Shown here piece by piece: positions 1 to 7,007 of a stretch of 9,111 bases of DNA; within the stretch, counting starts at the first letter, position 1; each line of letters opens with the position of its first letter. The position numbers and the translations under genes were made by a program. The DNA is from Flaviramulus sp. GTDB taxonomy: Bacteria; Bacteroidota; Bacteroidia; Flavobacteriales; Flavobacteriaceae. The notes under the pieces are model-generated. The model ran no database searches. It was not told the origin of the DNA and was given only the letters and a program-made list of their open reading frames with translations. The stretch spans positions 1 to 9,111 of the forward strand of contig JALRJA010000183.1 in assembly GCA_023255235.1 (NCBI GenBank), in the 5' to 3' direction.

Positions 1-903
1 GAACAAGAAGTTGAAGCGCTTAGAAACGAGAATTCAAGACTATTAGAAAGCAAAAATTATGAAGTTTTTTTAGCCGAAGCCTCCAAAATACCCAATACAC
101 TTCGTGAAATAGGCAGGCTGCGTGAAATTACCTTTAGAGAAGTGGGAGAAGGCACCAATAAAGCTATTGATTTAGATACCTTTGATAATTATTATCACCA
201 TATGTTTTTATGGGATAACGAACAAAAAACCCTTGCAGGAGCTTACAGAATGGGCTTAGGATCAAAAATATTTGAACGCTTTGGCATCAATGGGTTTTAT
301 TTACAAGACCTCTTTAGGTTTGAACCAGAGCTGTTTAAAATGATGAGCCAATCTATAGAATTAGGGCGTGCATTCATAATTAAGGAGTATCAACAACGCC
401 CTATGCCATTATTTTTACTCTGGAAAGGTATTGTACACACAACATTGCGTTTCCCAAACCACAAATATTTAATAGGCGGTGTTAGTATTAGTAATCAGTT
501 TTCAAATTTTTCAAAATCACTGATGATTGAATTTATGAAATCACATTACTATGATCCCTATATAGCTCAGTATGTACATCCTAAAAAAGAATTTAAAGTA
601 AAGCTAAAAGATGCAGATAAAGACTTTGTTTTTGATGAAACAGAAGCCGATTTAAATAAATTTGATAAAATTATAGACGAAATAGAACCAGGTGCTTTAC
701 GCCTGCCAGTTTTATTAAAAAAATATATAAAACAAAATGCCCGTTTGGTAGCTTTTAACGTAGATCCGCTGTTTAATAATTCAGTAGATGGTTTGATGTA
801 CATAAAAATTTCAGACTTACCAGAAAGCACCGTTCGCCCTGTTATGGAAGAATTTCAAGCAGAACTAGAAAGAAAGTTTATAGACAAGAAAAAAGAGCAA
901 TAA
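1..903 (+). CDS. OlsB/hemolysin-type GNAT N-acyltransferase, 3' part (5' end outside window)
   Basis: The frame is open from the first base, so the start lies upstream; 300 residues and the TAA stop are visible. Visible residues 36-90 (REIGRLREITFREVGEG, a DxDxFD-like DLDTFDNYYHH, then AGAYRMG) and 118-143 (SIELGRAFI ... LFLLWKGI) match the hemolysin/OlsB branch of the GNAT fold. These enzymes transfer a fatty acyl chain from acyl-ACP to the amino group of an amino acid such as ornithine or glycine, giving a lyso-aminolipid. In OlsF-type enzymes this domain follows an N-terminal PlsC-like O-acyltransferase. The charged helical start of the visible part (residues 1-25) looks like the linker in such fusions, so the missing 5' part probably encodes PlsC; this is inferred. 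Residues 225-285 complete the domain (LPVLLKKYI, then FNVDPLFNNSVDGLMYIKISDLP). An internal ATG at 142 would cut off the conserved block and is unlikely as a start. No signal peptide or membrane span is visible. The amino-acid substrate cannot be read from the sequence. Confidence 0.82.
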   Translation, partial: EQEVEALRNENSRLLESKNYEVFLAEASKIPNTLREIGRLREITFREVGEGTNKAIDLDTFDNYYHHMFLWDNEQKTLAGAYRMGLGSKIFERFGINGFYLQDLFRFEPELFKMMSQSIELGRAFIIKEYQQRPMPLFLLWKGIVHTTLRFPNHKYLIGGVSISNQFSNFSKSLMIEFMKSHYYDPYIAQYVHPKKEFKVKLKDADKDFVFDETEADLNKFDKIIDEIEPGALRLPVLLKKYIKQNARLVAFNVDPLFNNSVDGLMYIKISDLPESTVRPVMEEFQAELERKFIDKKKEQ

Positions 904-1034
904 GCAATAATGATTTAAATAATAGCTTTAAAAACAACATCTCAAACACAAGCTCGCCTTAAAATGATAGTCCTTTCTAATTATATCAATATTTTAACCA
1001 ATTATTAACAGCTATTAATTAAAAATTTTAACAA

Positions 1035-1066
1035 TTTGCAATGCTCAAATAAGGGCAGTATATTCG
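1035..1066 (+). promoter_or_regulatory. Candidate Bacteroidetes-type promoter for the moxR-bat cluster
   Basis: TTTG at 1035-1038 and TATATTCG at 1059-1066 are 20 bases apart. They match the Bacteroidetes -33 TTTG and -7 TAnnTTTG consensus, with one mismatch in the -7 element and a spacing inside the usual range of about 17-23. Transcription would start near 1070, leaving a leader of roughly 18 bases before the moxR ATG. The site lies in the largest intergenic gap of the window, directly before the first gene of the cluster, which is where an operon promoter is expected. It is a pattern match only. Confidence 0.45.
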
Positions 1067-1087
1067 GGCTTTTAAAAAAATTTAAAA

Positions 1088-2092
1088 ATGATGGAAGAAA
1101 TAAGCACAATTGATATTAAGACTATAAACGAAAAAATTGAAAAGGAAAGTGCTTTTGTTGATTTACTAATGCTTGAAATGAATAAAGTTATAGTAGGTCA
1201 AAAGCACATGGTAGAACGCTTGCTAATTGGGTTACTAGGTCAAGGGCACATTTTACTAGAAGGTGTTCCTGGTTTAGCAAAAACATTAGCCATTAATACC
1301 TTAGCACAAGCAGTAGATGGCAGCTTTAGCAGAATACAGTTTACACCAGATTTACTACCAGCAGACGTTACCGGAACATTGATTTACAACATGAAAACCA
1401 ATGATTTTTCCATAAAAAAAGGACCTATTTTTGCAAACTTTGTCTTGGCAGATGAAATTAATAGAGCACCTGCAAAAGTACAATCGGCATTACTAGAAGC
1501 TATGCAAGAAAAGCAAGTAACCATTGGTGATGAAACATTTATACTTGACAAACCATTTTTAGTAATGGCAACCCAAAACCCTGTAGAGCAAGAAGGAACT
1601 TACCCATTACCAGAAGCTCAGGTAGATAGGTTTATGTTAAAAACAGTAATTGATTACCCAAAAATTGCCGAAGAACAACTCATCATGAGAGCCAACATGA
1701 AAGGTGCTTGGGAAAAAGTAAACCCAGTAGTTTCTACCAAGAAAATTTTAGATGCTCAAAAAGTGGTTAGAGAAGTATATATGGATGAAAAAATTGAAAA
1801 ATATATTCTTGATATTATTTTTGCAACCCGTTATCCAGAAAAATATAAACTTGCCGATTTAAAACCCCTAATTTCATTTGGAGCCTCACCTCGTGGAAGT
1901 ATAAATTTGGCAACCGCAGCAAAATGTTATGCCTTTATAAAAAGGCGAGGGTACGTTATTCCTGAAGACGTGCGCGCTGTTGTACACGATGTGCTTCGCC
2001 ATAGAATAGGCATTACCTATGAAGCCGAAGCAGAAAATGTAACGTCGGTTGAAATAATCAATAAAATAGTAAACGAAATAGAAGTACCTTAG
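1088..2092 (+). CDS. moxR: MoxR-family AAA+ ATPase
   Basis: This is a full-length MoxR protein of 334 residues, the usual size. Walker A is GVPGLAKT at 59-66, with the glycine and lysine needed for ATP binding. Walker B is FVLADE at 118-123, followed by INRAPAKVQSALLEAMQE, the most characteristic MoxR block. Sensor 1 is ATQNP at 161-165, the arginine-finger segment is EAQVDRF at 176-182, and sensor 2 is GASPRGS at 265-271. The C-terminal part (about 225-330) is the helical lid. No signal peptide or membrane span is present, so it is cytoplasmic. MoxR ATPases remodel or activate client proteins together with VWA-domain partners; the likely partners here are the DUF58 protein just downstream and perhaps BatA and BatB. 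The second codon is also ATG (1091), so either may be the start. No Shine-Dalgarno is seen; the upstream sequence is A-rich. The call is secure as to family, but the client is unknown. Confidence 0.96.
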   Translation: MMEEISTIDIKTINEKIEKESAFVDLLMLEMNKVIVGQKHMVERLLIGLLGQGHILLEGVPGLAKTLAINTLAQAVDGSFSRIQFTPDLLPADVTGTLIYNMKTNDFSIKKGPIFANFVLADEINRAPAKVQSALLEAMQEKQVTIGDETFILDKPFLVMATQNPVEQEGTYPLPEAQVDRFMLKTVIDYPKIAEEQLIMRANMKGAWEKVNPVVSTKKILDAQKVVREVYMDEKIEKYILDIIFATRYPEKYKLADLKPLISFGASPRGSINLATAAKCYAFIKRRGYVIPEDVRAVVHDVLRHRIGITYEAEAENVTSVEIINKIVNEIEVP

Positions 2093-2125
2093 AATTTCCA
2101 GTTTTTTTTGAATAACCAATTATAA

Positions 2126-2163
2126 ATTTGTGATTTCTCAAATCTGTAAGAGAAATTGTAAAT
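2126..2163 (+). repeat. Interrupted inverted repeat in the moxR-DUF58 gap
   Basis: ATTTCTC at 2133-2139 pairs perfectly with GAGAAAT at 2150-2156 across a 10-base loop. A further 4-base pairing (2126-2129 with 2160-2163) extends it after a 3-base mismatched bulge. There is no U-run after it, so it is not a standard terminator. A perfect TAnnTTTG match (TAAATTTG, 2123-2130) overlaps its left edge, but no TTTG lies at a suitable distance upstream, so an internal promoter is only weakly supported. The structure could affect mRNA stability or processing between moxR and the DUF58 gene, or be a dispersed intergenic repeat. Confidence 0.4.
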
Positions 2164-2191
2164 CAAAAAATCTATAATCGTGTATTGATAA

Positions 2192-3058
2192 ATGGATACA
2201 AAAGAATTACTAAAAAAAGTACGAAAAATAGAGATTAAGACACGCCGTTTGTCTGATCATATTTTTGGTGGCGAATACCATTCTACCTTTAAAGGGCGTG
2301 GTATGACTTTTAGTGAAGTTCGCCAGTATCAATATGGAGACGATGTTAGAAATATAGATTGGAATGTAACAGCTAGATATAACGAACCTTTTATAAAAGT
2401 TTTTGAAGAAGAACGCGAACTCACCATGATGCTTATGGTAGATATTTCGGGGTCTGAAATGTTTGGAACTAGCCAACAATTTAAAAATGAAGTAGTTACT
2501 GAAATTGCCGCAACATTGGCTTTTTCGGCAACACAAAACAACGACAAAATAGGGCTTATTTTGTTTTCTGATAAAGTAGAGTTGTATATTCCGCCAAAAA
2601 AAGGACGTTCGCATGTACTTAGAATTATTAGAGAACTCATTGAATTTAAACCAGAGAGCAAACAAACCAATATAGCCGAAGCTTTAAAATTCATGCAAAA
2701 TGTTATGAAGAAAAAAGCAATTGTTTTTGTTTTGTCTGATTTTATTGCAGATGAGTATCATCAAACCATGAAAATTGTTTCAGGAAAACACGACGTAACA
2801 GGCATAAGAGTTTATGACAGACACGAAGAAAGCATACCAAACTTAGGAATGGTGCAAATGCAAGACCAAGAAACTGGCGAACTTCAACTGGTAAATACAG
2901 CATCTAAAAAAGTACGCATAAATTATGGCAAATTTTACCGTGAAAAAGTTGACTATTACAAAGAGAGCTTTACCAAATCTGGAGCAGGAAGTATTGATTG
3001 CCGTGTTGATGAAAGCTATGTAAAAAAACTATTAGGATATTTTAAAAGAAGAGCTTAA
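2192..3058 (+). CDS. DUF58-domain protein with VWA-like MIDAS (MoxR partner)
   Basis: The 288-residue protein has the DUF58 signature at 34-72: KGRGMTFSEVRQYQYGDDVR, then NIDWNVTARYNEPFIKVFEEE. A VWA-like fold follows, with the metal-site motif DISGS at 84-88 (D84, S86, S88). T159 in the QTN segment and D183 in LSDF are plausible third and fourth metal-site positions. This is the standard size for the DUF58 proteins paired with MoxR in bacteria. It has no signal peptide or hydrophobic span and should be cytoplasmic, possibly meeting the membrane-bound Bat proteins at the inner face. It begins 99 bases after moxR and ends 4 bases before the next start, so it is probably cotranscribed. The start at 2192 is the only ATG that keeps the conserved N-terminus (MDTKELLKKVRKIEIKTRRL). 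Its biochemical activity is not established; a role as adaptor or substrate-binding partner of MoxR is inferred from the family. Confidence 0.95.
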   Translation: MDTKELLKKVRKIEIKTRRLSDHIFGGEYHSTFKGRGMTFSEVRQYQYGDDVRNIDWNVTARYNEPFIKVFEEERELTMMLMVDISGSEMFGTSQQFKNEVVTEIAATLAFSATQNNDKIGLILFSDKVELYIPPKKGRSHVLRIIRELIEFKPESKQTNIAEALKFMQNVMKKKAIVFVLSDFIADEYHQTMKIVSGKHDVTGIRVYDRHEESIPNLGMVQMQDQETGELQLVNTASKKVRINYGKFYREKVDYYKESFTKSGAGSIDCRVDESYVKKLLGYFKRRA

Positions 3059-3062
3059 AATA

Positions 3063-4718
3063 ATGTTGAATTACAAATTGCGAATTACAAGTTTTAAAAA
3101 GAAAATAGCAAGAAACTATATGGTATTGGTATTCTTGATTCTTTTTTCTTGGCTATCTTCTTACGCACAAGTTACAGCAACAATAGATTCAACCACAATA
3201 AAAATTGGAGAGCAAATAACCTATCATATTCAAGTTGAAACAAACCATTCTAACTTAGTTGTTTTTCCAGAAGGGCAAACATTTTCGCCCTTAGAAATGA
3301 TAGATTCTTATCCTATAGATACTATTAAAAATAAAGATAAATACAACCTCATTAAAAAATACGGATTAACCCAATTTGATTCGGGTTCATACACTATTCC
3401 AAGACAAAAAATAATTATTGGTGATAAAACATTTTTTACAGATTCTCTAAAAATAGAAGTTAATAACGTAGCCATAGATACAACAAAGCAAGGACTTTAT
3501 GATATTAAACCCATTATAGAGGTTGAAAAAAGTGCTAGCAATTGGTGGAAATACATGCTGTTAACCCTTTTAATACTTAGTGTTATAGCATTTTTACTGT
3601 ATTGGTTTATCTGGCGAAAAAAACCACTTTCAGAAGAAGAGCAAATAGCCTTATTACCTCCTTATGACAGAGCTAAATTAGCATTAAAAAAATTAGATGA
3701 AAGCTCGTATTTAGAAAATCAAAATTTAAAAGATTATTATTCTGAGCTTACATTTATAATTAGAAAATATCTTGATGAAAAAGTATATGACCGTGCTTTA
3801 GAAAGCACCACAGACGAACTAATAAACAGGCTTAAACTGCTAAAAGAAGGAAATCAAGTTGATTTAAATAAAGATGATATAAAAAATCTAGAAAGTATTT
3901 TAAAACGTGCCGATTTAGTAAAATTTGCCAAATCTGCTCCCGATATAGAACTTGCAAAAATAGATCGCAACACTATTGATATAGAAATAGACCACGTAAA
4001 AGAAGCCTTACCAGAACCAACAGAAGAAGAAAAACTCTTAGACCAAAAATACAGAGAAGCCCAAGAGCAAAAAAAGAAACGCAAAAAAATACTACTCACA
4101 ATTGCAATAAGTTTATTTTTAATTGTAGCAACTATTGTAGGGTTTTCAATAAAATATGGATTTAGTTATGTAAAAGACACCATAATAGGTCATGAAAGTA
4201 AAGCCCTATTAGAAGGCAATTGGATAACCAGTGAATATGGGTTTCCGCCTGTAACAATTTCTACACCAGAAGTTTTAAAACGCATAGAAACGCCAATTCC
4301 TAATGATTTGCAAAGTCAATTAAAGATAAGCACATTTGGCTTTGAACAAAAAAATAAAATCACCATAGTCGTTTCTAATACGGTACTTGCACAAGCCCAA
4401 GATAGTTTAGATATAAGTAAAGCAATAGAAGGTAATTTAAAAACTTTAGAAAATAAAGGTGCGAGAAATATTTTAACTAAAAACGAAAAATTTACAACAC
4501 CAAATGGAGCCGAAGGCATTAAAACATACGGCACACTTGATTATCCATTAGAAAACACAGAACACTATATTAACGGAAATTATGTGTTATTTAGCTTTAC
4601 AAGTGGCAATCAAGTTATTCAGCAAATTATTCTAACATGGATAAAAGATGATACTTATGCATACAAAATTATGGAGCGTATTATAAATTCAATAGAACTT
4701 AAAAAACCCGAAAAATAA
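3063..4718 (+). CDS. Two-span membrane protein of the bat locus: BatD-like periplasmic domain, cytoplasmic helical domain, extra C-terminal domain
   Basis: The protein has 551 residues. A signal peptide covers about 20-35, preceded by a basic stretch (KKKIAR) and ending SYA|Q. Residues 36-155 look like a single beta-rich, Ig-like domain similar to BatD repeats (DSTTIKIGEQITYHIQVE; LTQFDSGSYTIPRQKI). A membrane span follows at about 162-184. The cytoplasmic part (185-341) resembles DUF4381-like proteins of MoxR/VWA clusters: PPYDRAKLALKKLDE, YYSELTFIIRKYLDEKV, then ILKRADLVKFAKSAPD. It ends in a charged helix, EEEKLLDQKYREAQEQKKKR. A second span lies at about 343-363. Residues 375-551 form a further, probably periplasmic domain ending KIMERIINSIEL, reminiscent of PsbP/DcrB-like domains, but that match is weak. 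It begins 4 bases after the DUF58 stop, and its TAA overlaps the BatA ATG by one base, which suggests translational coupling. ATG 3120 is an alternative start but would remove the basic n-region. Function unknown; it may hold MoxR/DUF58 to the membrane Bat proteins. Confidence 0.85.
   Translation: MLNYKLRITSFKKKIARNYMVLVFLILFSWLSSYAQVTATIDSTTIKIGEQITYHIQVETNHSNLVVFPEGQTFSPLEMIDSYPIDTIKNKDKYNLIKKYGLTQFDSGSYTIPRQKIIIGDKTFFTDSLKIEVNNVAIDTTKQGLYDIKPIIEVEKSASNWWKYMLLTLLILSVIAFLLYWFIWRKKPLSEEEQIALLPPYDRAKLALKKLDESSYLENQNLKDYYSELTFIIRKYLDEKVYDRALESTTDELINRLKLLKEGNQVDLNKDDIKNLESILKRADLVKFAKSAPDIELAKIDRNTIDIEIDHVKEALPEPTEEEKLLDQKYREAQEQKKKRKKILLTIAISLFLIVATIVGFSIKYGFSYVKDTIIGHESKALLEGNWITSEYGFPPVTISTPEVLKRIETPIPNDLQSQLKISTFGFEQKNKITIVVSNTVLAQAQDSLDISKAIEGNLKTLENKGARNILTKNEKFTTPNGAEGIKTYGTLDYPLENTEHYINGNYVLFSFTSGNQVIQQIILTWIKDDTYAYKIMERIINSIELKKPEK
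3068..3090 (+). repeat. Short direct repeat GAATTACAA x2 at the gene start
   Basis: GAATTACAA occurs at 3068-3076 and again at 3082-3090, 14 bases apart. Similar strings of 'aattacaaattgcgaattacaa' type are common between genes in Flavobacteriia, as I recall. Here it falls inside the first codons of the 551-residue protein (residues 2-9), upstream of the hydrophobic part of its signal peptide. It may be a dispersed repeat that supplied the N-terminus, or untranslated leader if the start is further downstream. Confidence 0.4.
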
Positions 4719-5722
4719 TGTTGGAAGAATTCACATTTATAAATAAAGAATTTTTCTGGTTGCTTTTAGCACTTCCTTTAGCATTGCTATGGTATATTTT
4801 TAAGCATAAAAAACAAACAGCCGAACTTAAAATACCCAGTTTAAAAGGGTTTAAAGTAACCAAATCATGGTTACCTCAATTAAAGCATTTGTTATTTGTG
4901 TTGCGTTTAATAGTATTAGCATTGCTAATTACAGCTTTAGCAAGACCTCAAACAGTTGATGTTTCAACAAAAACAAAAACAACACGTGGCATTGATATTG
5001 TTATGGCAATAGATGTATCGGCTAGTATGCTAGCAAAAGATTTATCACCAAATAGATTGGAAGCTCTAAAAAAAGTGGCAGCCGATTTTATAAAAGGAAG
5101 ACCAAATGATAGAATTGGTTTGGTAGAATATGCCGGTGAAAGTTTTACCAAAACACCAATTACAAGCGACAAAGCTATAGTATTACGCTCATTAAACAGC
5201 ATTAAATACAATACCACTATAGAAGGAGGAACTGCTATTGGTATGGGTTTGGCAACATCGGTTAACAGATTAAAAGACAGTAAAGCAACTAGTAAAGTTA
5301 TTATTTTACTAACAGATGGCGTAAATAATTCAGGGTTTATAGACCCAAAAATAGCCAGTGAATTAGCAGTAGAGTTTGGTATAAAAGTTTACACCATTGG
5401 TTTAGGAACAAACGGCATGGCGTTAACACCAATAGCCATTTTGCCCAATGGTAGTTTTCAATACGGTCGTAGCCAAGTTGAAATTGATGAAGAACTCCTC
5501 AAAGAAATAGCAAATGCAACAGGCGGCAACTATTTTAGAGCAACAAATAACAAAAAATTAGAAGAAATATATAGTGAAATAAATAAGCTTGAAAAAACAG
5601 AAATTGAAGAATTCAAGTTTTATAATTATCAAGAAAAGTATCGCTCATTAGTACTTTTAGCAGGTATTTTGTTACTACTAGAATTGCTATTACGCTATAC
5701 TGTTTTTAGAAGTTTTGTTTAA
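4718..5722 (+). CDS. batA: BatA, membrane-anchored VWA protein
   Basis: The protein has 334 residues in the standard BatA/BatB layout. Two N-terminal spans lie at about 12-28 and 58-75, separated by a short basic loop; this is the N-terminal 'BatA' domain, ending ALARPQ. The VWA domain covers about 92-290 and has an intact metal site: DVSAS at 99-103 (D99, S101, S103), T172 in GGTAIG and D200 in LTDG. A single span at about 309-329 anchors the C-terminus. The VWA domain is expected to lie on one face of the inner membrane, with ligands unknown. The segment GLGTNGMALTPIAILPNG, followed by QVEIDEELLKEIANATGGNYFRA, is typical of the BatA side of the family rather than BatB. The start overlaps the preceding stop (TAATG), which implies coupled translation. 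BatA belongs to the locus linked to aerotolerance in Bacteroides; a direct role in oxygen resistance is not proven across species. Confidence 0.94.
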   Translation: MLEEFTFINKEFFWLLLALPLALLWYIFKHKKQTAELKIPSLKGFKVTKSWLPQLKHLLFVLRLIVLALLITALARPQTVDVSTKTKTTRGIDIVMAIDVSASMLAKDLSPNRLEALKKVAADFIKGRPNDRIGLVEYAGESFTKTPITSDKAIVLRSLNSIKYNTTIEGGTAIGMGLATSVNRLKDSKATSKVIILLTDGVNNSGFIDPKIASELAVEFGIKVYTIGLGTNGMALTPIAILPNGSFQYGRSQVEIDEELLKEIANATGGNYFRATNNKKLEEIYSEINKLEKTEIEEFKFYNYQEKYRSLVLLAGILLLLELLLRYTVFRSFV

Positions 5723-5812
5723 AATACAATTAAAAAAACAGATACAGCATATAAAAACTATGCATTTATCACAACATTAACCAAACAAATCTAAAACAAA
5801 CAAGTAATAAAA

Positions 5813-6856
5813 ATGTATCAATTAGAAGAAAAAATATGGTTTTGGGCTTTAGCAGTTATTCCAGCAATAATTCTACTCTTTTTGATAATACAATTATGGA
5901 AATACAAAACGCAAAAAAAGTTTGCAGACAAACAACTACTTAAAAGATTGAGCCCTAACAAATCGGTATTTAAACCTGTTTTAAAAATTAGTATTCTGTG
6001 TTTGGCTTTTTTATGTTTAACAATAGCCATGATAAACCCTAAAATAGGCACTAAGCTAGAAACCGTAAAACGCGAAGGTGTGGACATTGTTTTTGCAATT
6101 GATGTATCAAAAAGTATGTTGGCAGAAGATATAGCACCAAATCGCTTAGAAAAATCAAAACAATTGGTTACACAAATCATTAATAATTTAGCTAGTGATC
6201 GTGTGGGTATTATAGCTTATGCAGGAAAAGCTTTTCCGCAATTACCTATTACAACAGATTATGCTTCGGCAAAAATGTTTTTACAAAGCATGAATACAGA
6301 TATGCTATCATCTCAAGGTACAGCTATAAATGAAGCCATTACATTAGCTAAAACGTTTTTTGATGATGAAGAGCAAACCAACCGGGTATTAATTATTGTT
6401 TCAGACGGAGAAGACCATAGTGAAACCGCTGCTAGTGTTGCAGAAGAAGCACATGAAGAAGGCATTAAAATAGTTACCATAGGTGTAGGTAATGTAAAAG
6501 GCGGTCCTATTCCAGAAAAAAGAAATGGTGTTGTTTTAAATTATAAAAAAGACCAACAAGGAGAAACGGTAATTACTAAATTAAATGAAGAAACCCTTAA
6601 AAATATTGCCGAAGCAGCAACAGGTGCTTATATAAATGGAGGAAACACCAACGAAGTAGTTGAAAGCATTAGAGATGTTTTAAACACCATGGATAAAAAA
6701 GAATTTGAAGCCAAACAATTTGCCGATTTTAAAGACCAATTTCAATGGTTTTTAGGCTTTGGCATATTCTTTTTACTACTAGATATTGTCTTGTTAGACC
6801 GAAAAACAGCATGGTTAAAAAAGCTAAATTTATTTAATGAAGCACCAGAAGCATAA
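5813..6856 (+). CDS. batB: BatB, membrane-anchored VWA protein
   Basis: The 347-residue protein is a paralogue of BatA with the same layout. N-terminal spans lie at about 8-28 and 56-74, the VWA domain at about 88-290, and one C-terminal span at about 311-328, followed by a short basic tail. The metal site is complete: DVSKS at 97-101 (D97, S99, S101), T170 in SQGTAIN and D198 in VSDGEDH. The segments SDRVGIIAYAGKAFPQLPITTDY and GVGNVKGGPIPEKRNGVVLNY mark it as BatB. It starts 90 bases after batA; that gap is A-rich and shows no convincing promoter or terminator, so cotranscription is likely. In VWA pairs of this kind, hetero-assembly with BatA and contact with BatC is a reasonable inference but is not visible in sequence. 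No truncation or odd residues are seen. Confidence 0.94.
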   Translation: MYQLEEKIWFWALAVIPAIILLFLIIQLWKYKTQKKFADKQLLKRLSPNKSVFKPVLKISILCLAFLCLTIAMINPKIGTKLETVKREGVDIVFAIDVSKSMLAEDIAPNRLEKSKQLVTQIINNLASDRVGIIAYAGKAFPQLPITTDYASAKMFLQSMNTDMLSSQGTAINEAITLAKTFFDDEEQTNRVLIIVSDGEDHSETAASVAEEAHEEGIKIVTIGVGNVKGGPIPEKRNGVVLNYKKDQQGETVITKLNEETLKNIAEAATGAYINGGNTNEVVESIRDVLNTMDKKEFEAKQFADFKDQFQWFLGFGIFFLLLDIVLLDRKTAWLKKLNLFNEAPEA

Positions 6857-6902
6857 GATATATAATACAAAGTAGAACAATTAAAAAAACCACAAAATAT
6901 AC

Positions 6903-6973
6903 ACTGTAAAACAGTTAAAAACACAGATTTATAATTTTTTTAACGAATAAGAAAACAAGGTTTTTATAATTTT
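6903..6973 (+). repeat. Small repeats in the batB-batC gap
   Basis: The 151-base gap contains a short inverted repeat, ACTGT-AAA-ACAGT (6903-6915), and a perfect 11-base direct repeat, TTTATAATTTT, at 6928-6938 and 6963-6973. Both direct-repeat copies include a 7-of-8 match to the -7 element (TAATTTTT at 6933-6940, TAATTTTA at 6967-6974), but neither has a TTTG at a suitable distance. In such AT-rich DNA these may be chance. No terminator with a U-run after a strong stem is seen. Confidence 0.3.
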
Positions 6974-7007
6974 AGAAAAATTAAAAATGCTAAGATTAAA
7001 TTGAAAA

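Noticed and set aside
567..830. Antisense open frame under the acyltransferase; similar cases lie at 5818-6180 and 8524-8835.
   Set aside because: Chance antisense frames opposite conserved coding sequence, with no supporting signal.
1004..1019. Near-palindrome ATTAACAGCTATTAAT upstream of the moxR promoter match, considered as an operator.
   Set aside because: One mismatched pair in a 16-base AT-rich string, no second copy near other promoters, and no regulator gene in the window.
904..1087. Possible intrinsic terminator after the acyltransferase stop.
   Set aside because: The partial pairing near the stop (AAGC with GCTT) has several mismatches and no U-run, so no terminator can be supported.
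2210..2694. Antisense open frames of 151 and 121 residues over the DUF58 gene.
   Set aside because: They lie entirely inside a well-conserved gene on the other strand, have no domain signal and no upstream signals.
6987..7004. Five-codon ORF (MLRLN) ending three bases before the batC ATG and in the same frame.
   Set aside because: Too short to distinguish from chance in AT-rich DNA. There is no attenuator structure with competing stems and no run of regulatory codons.
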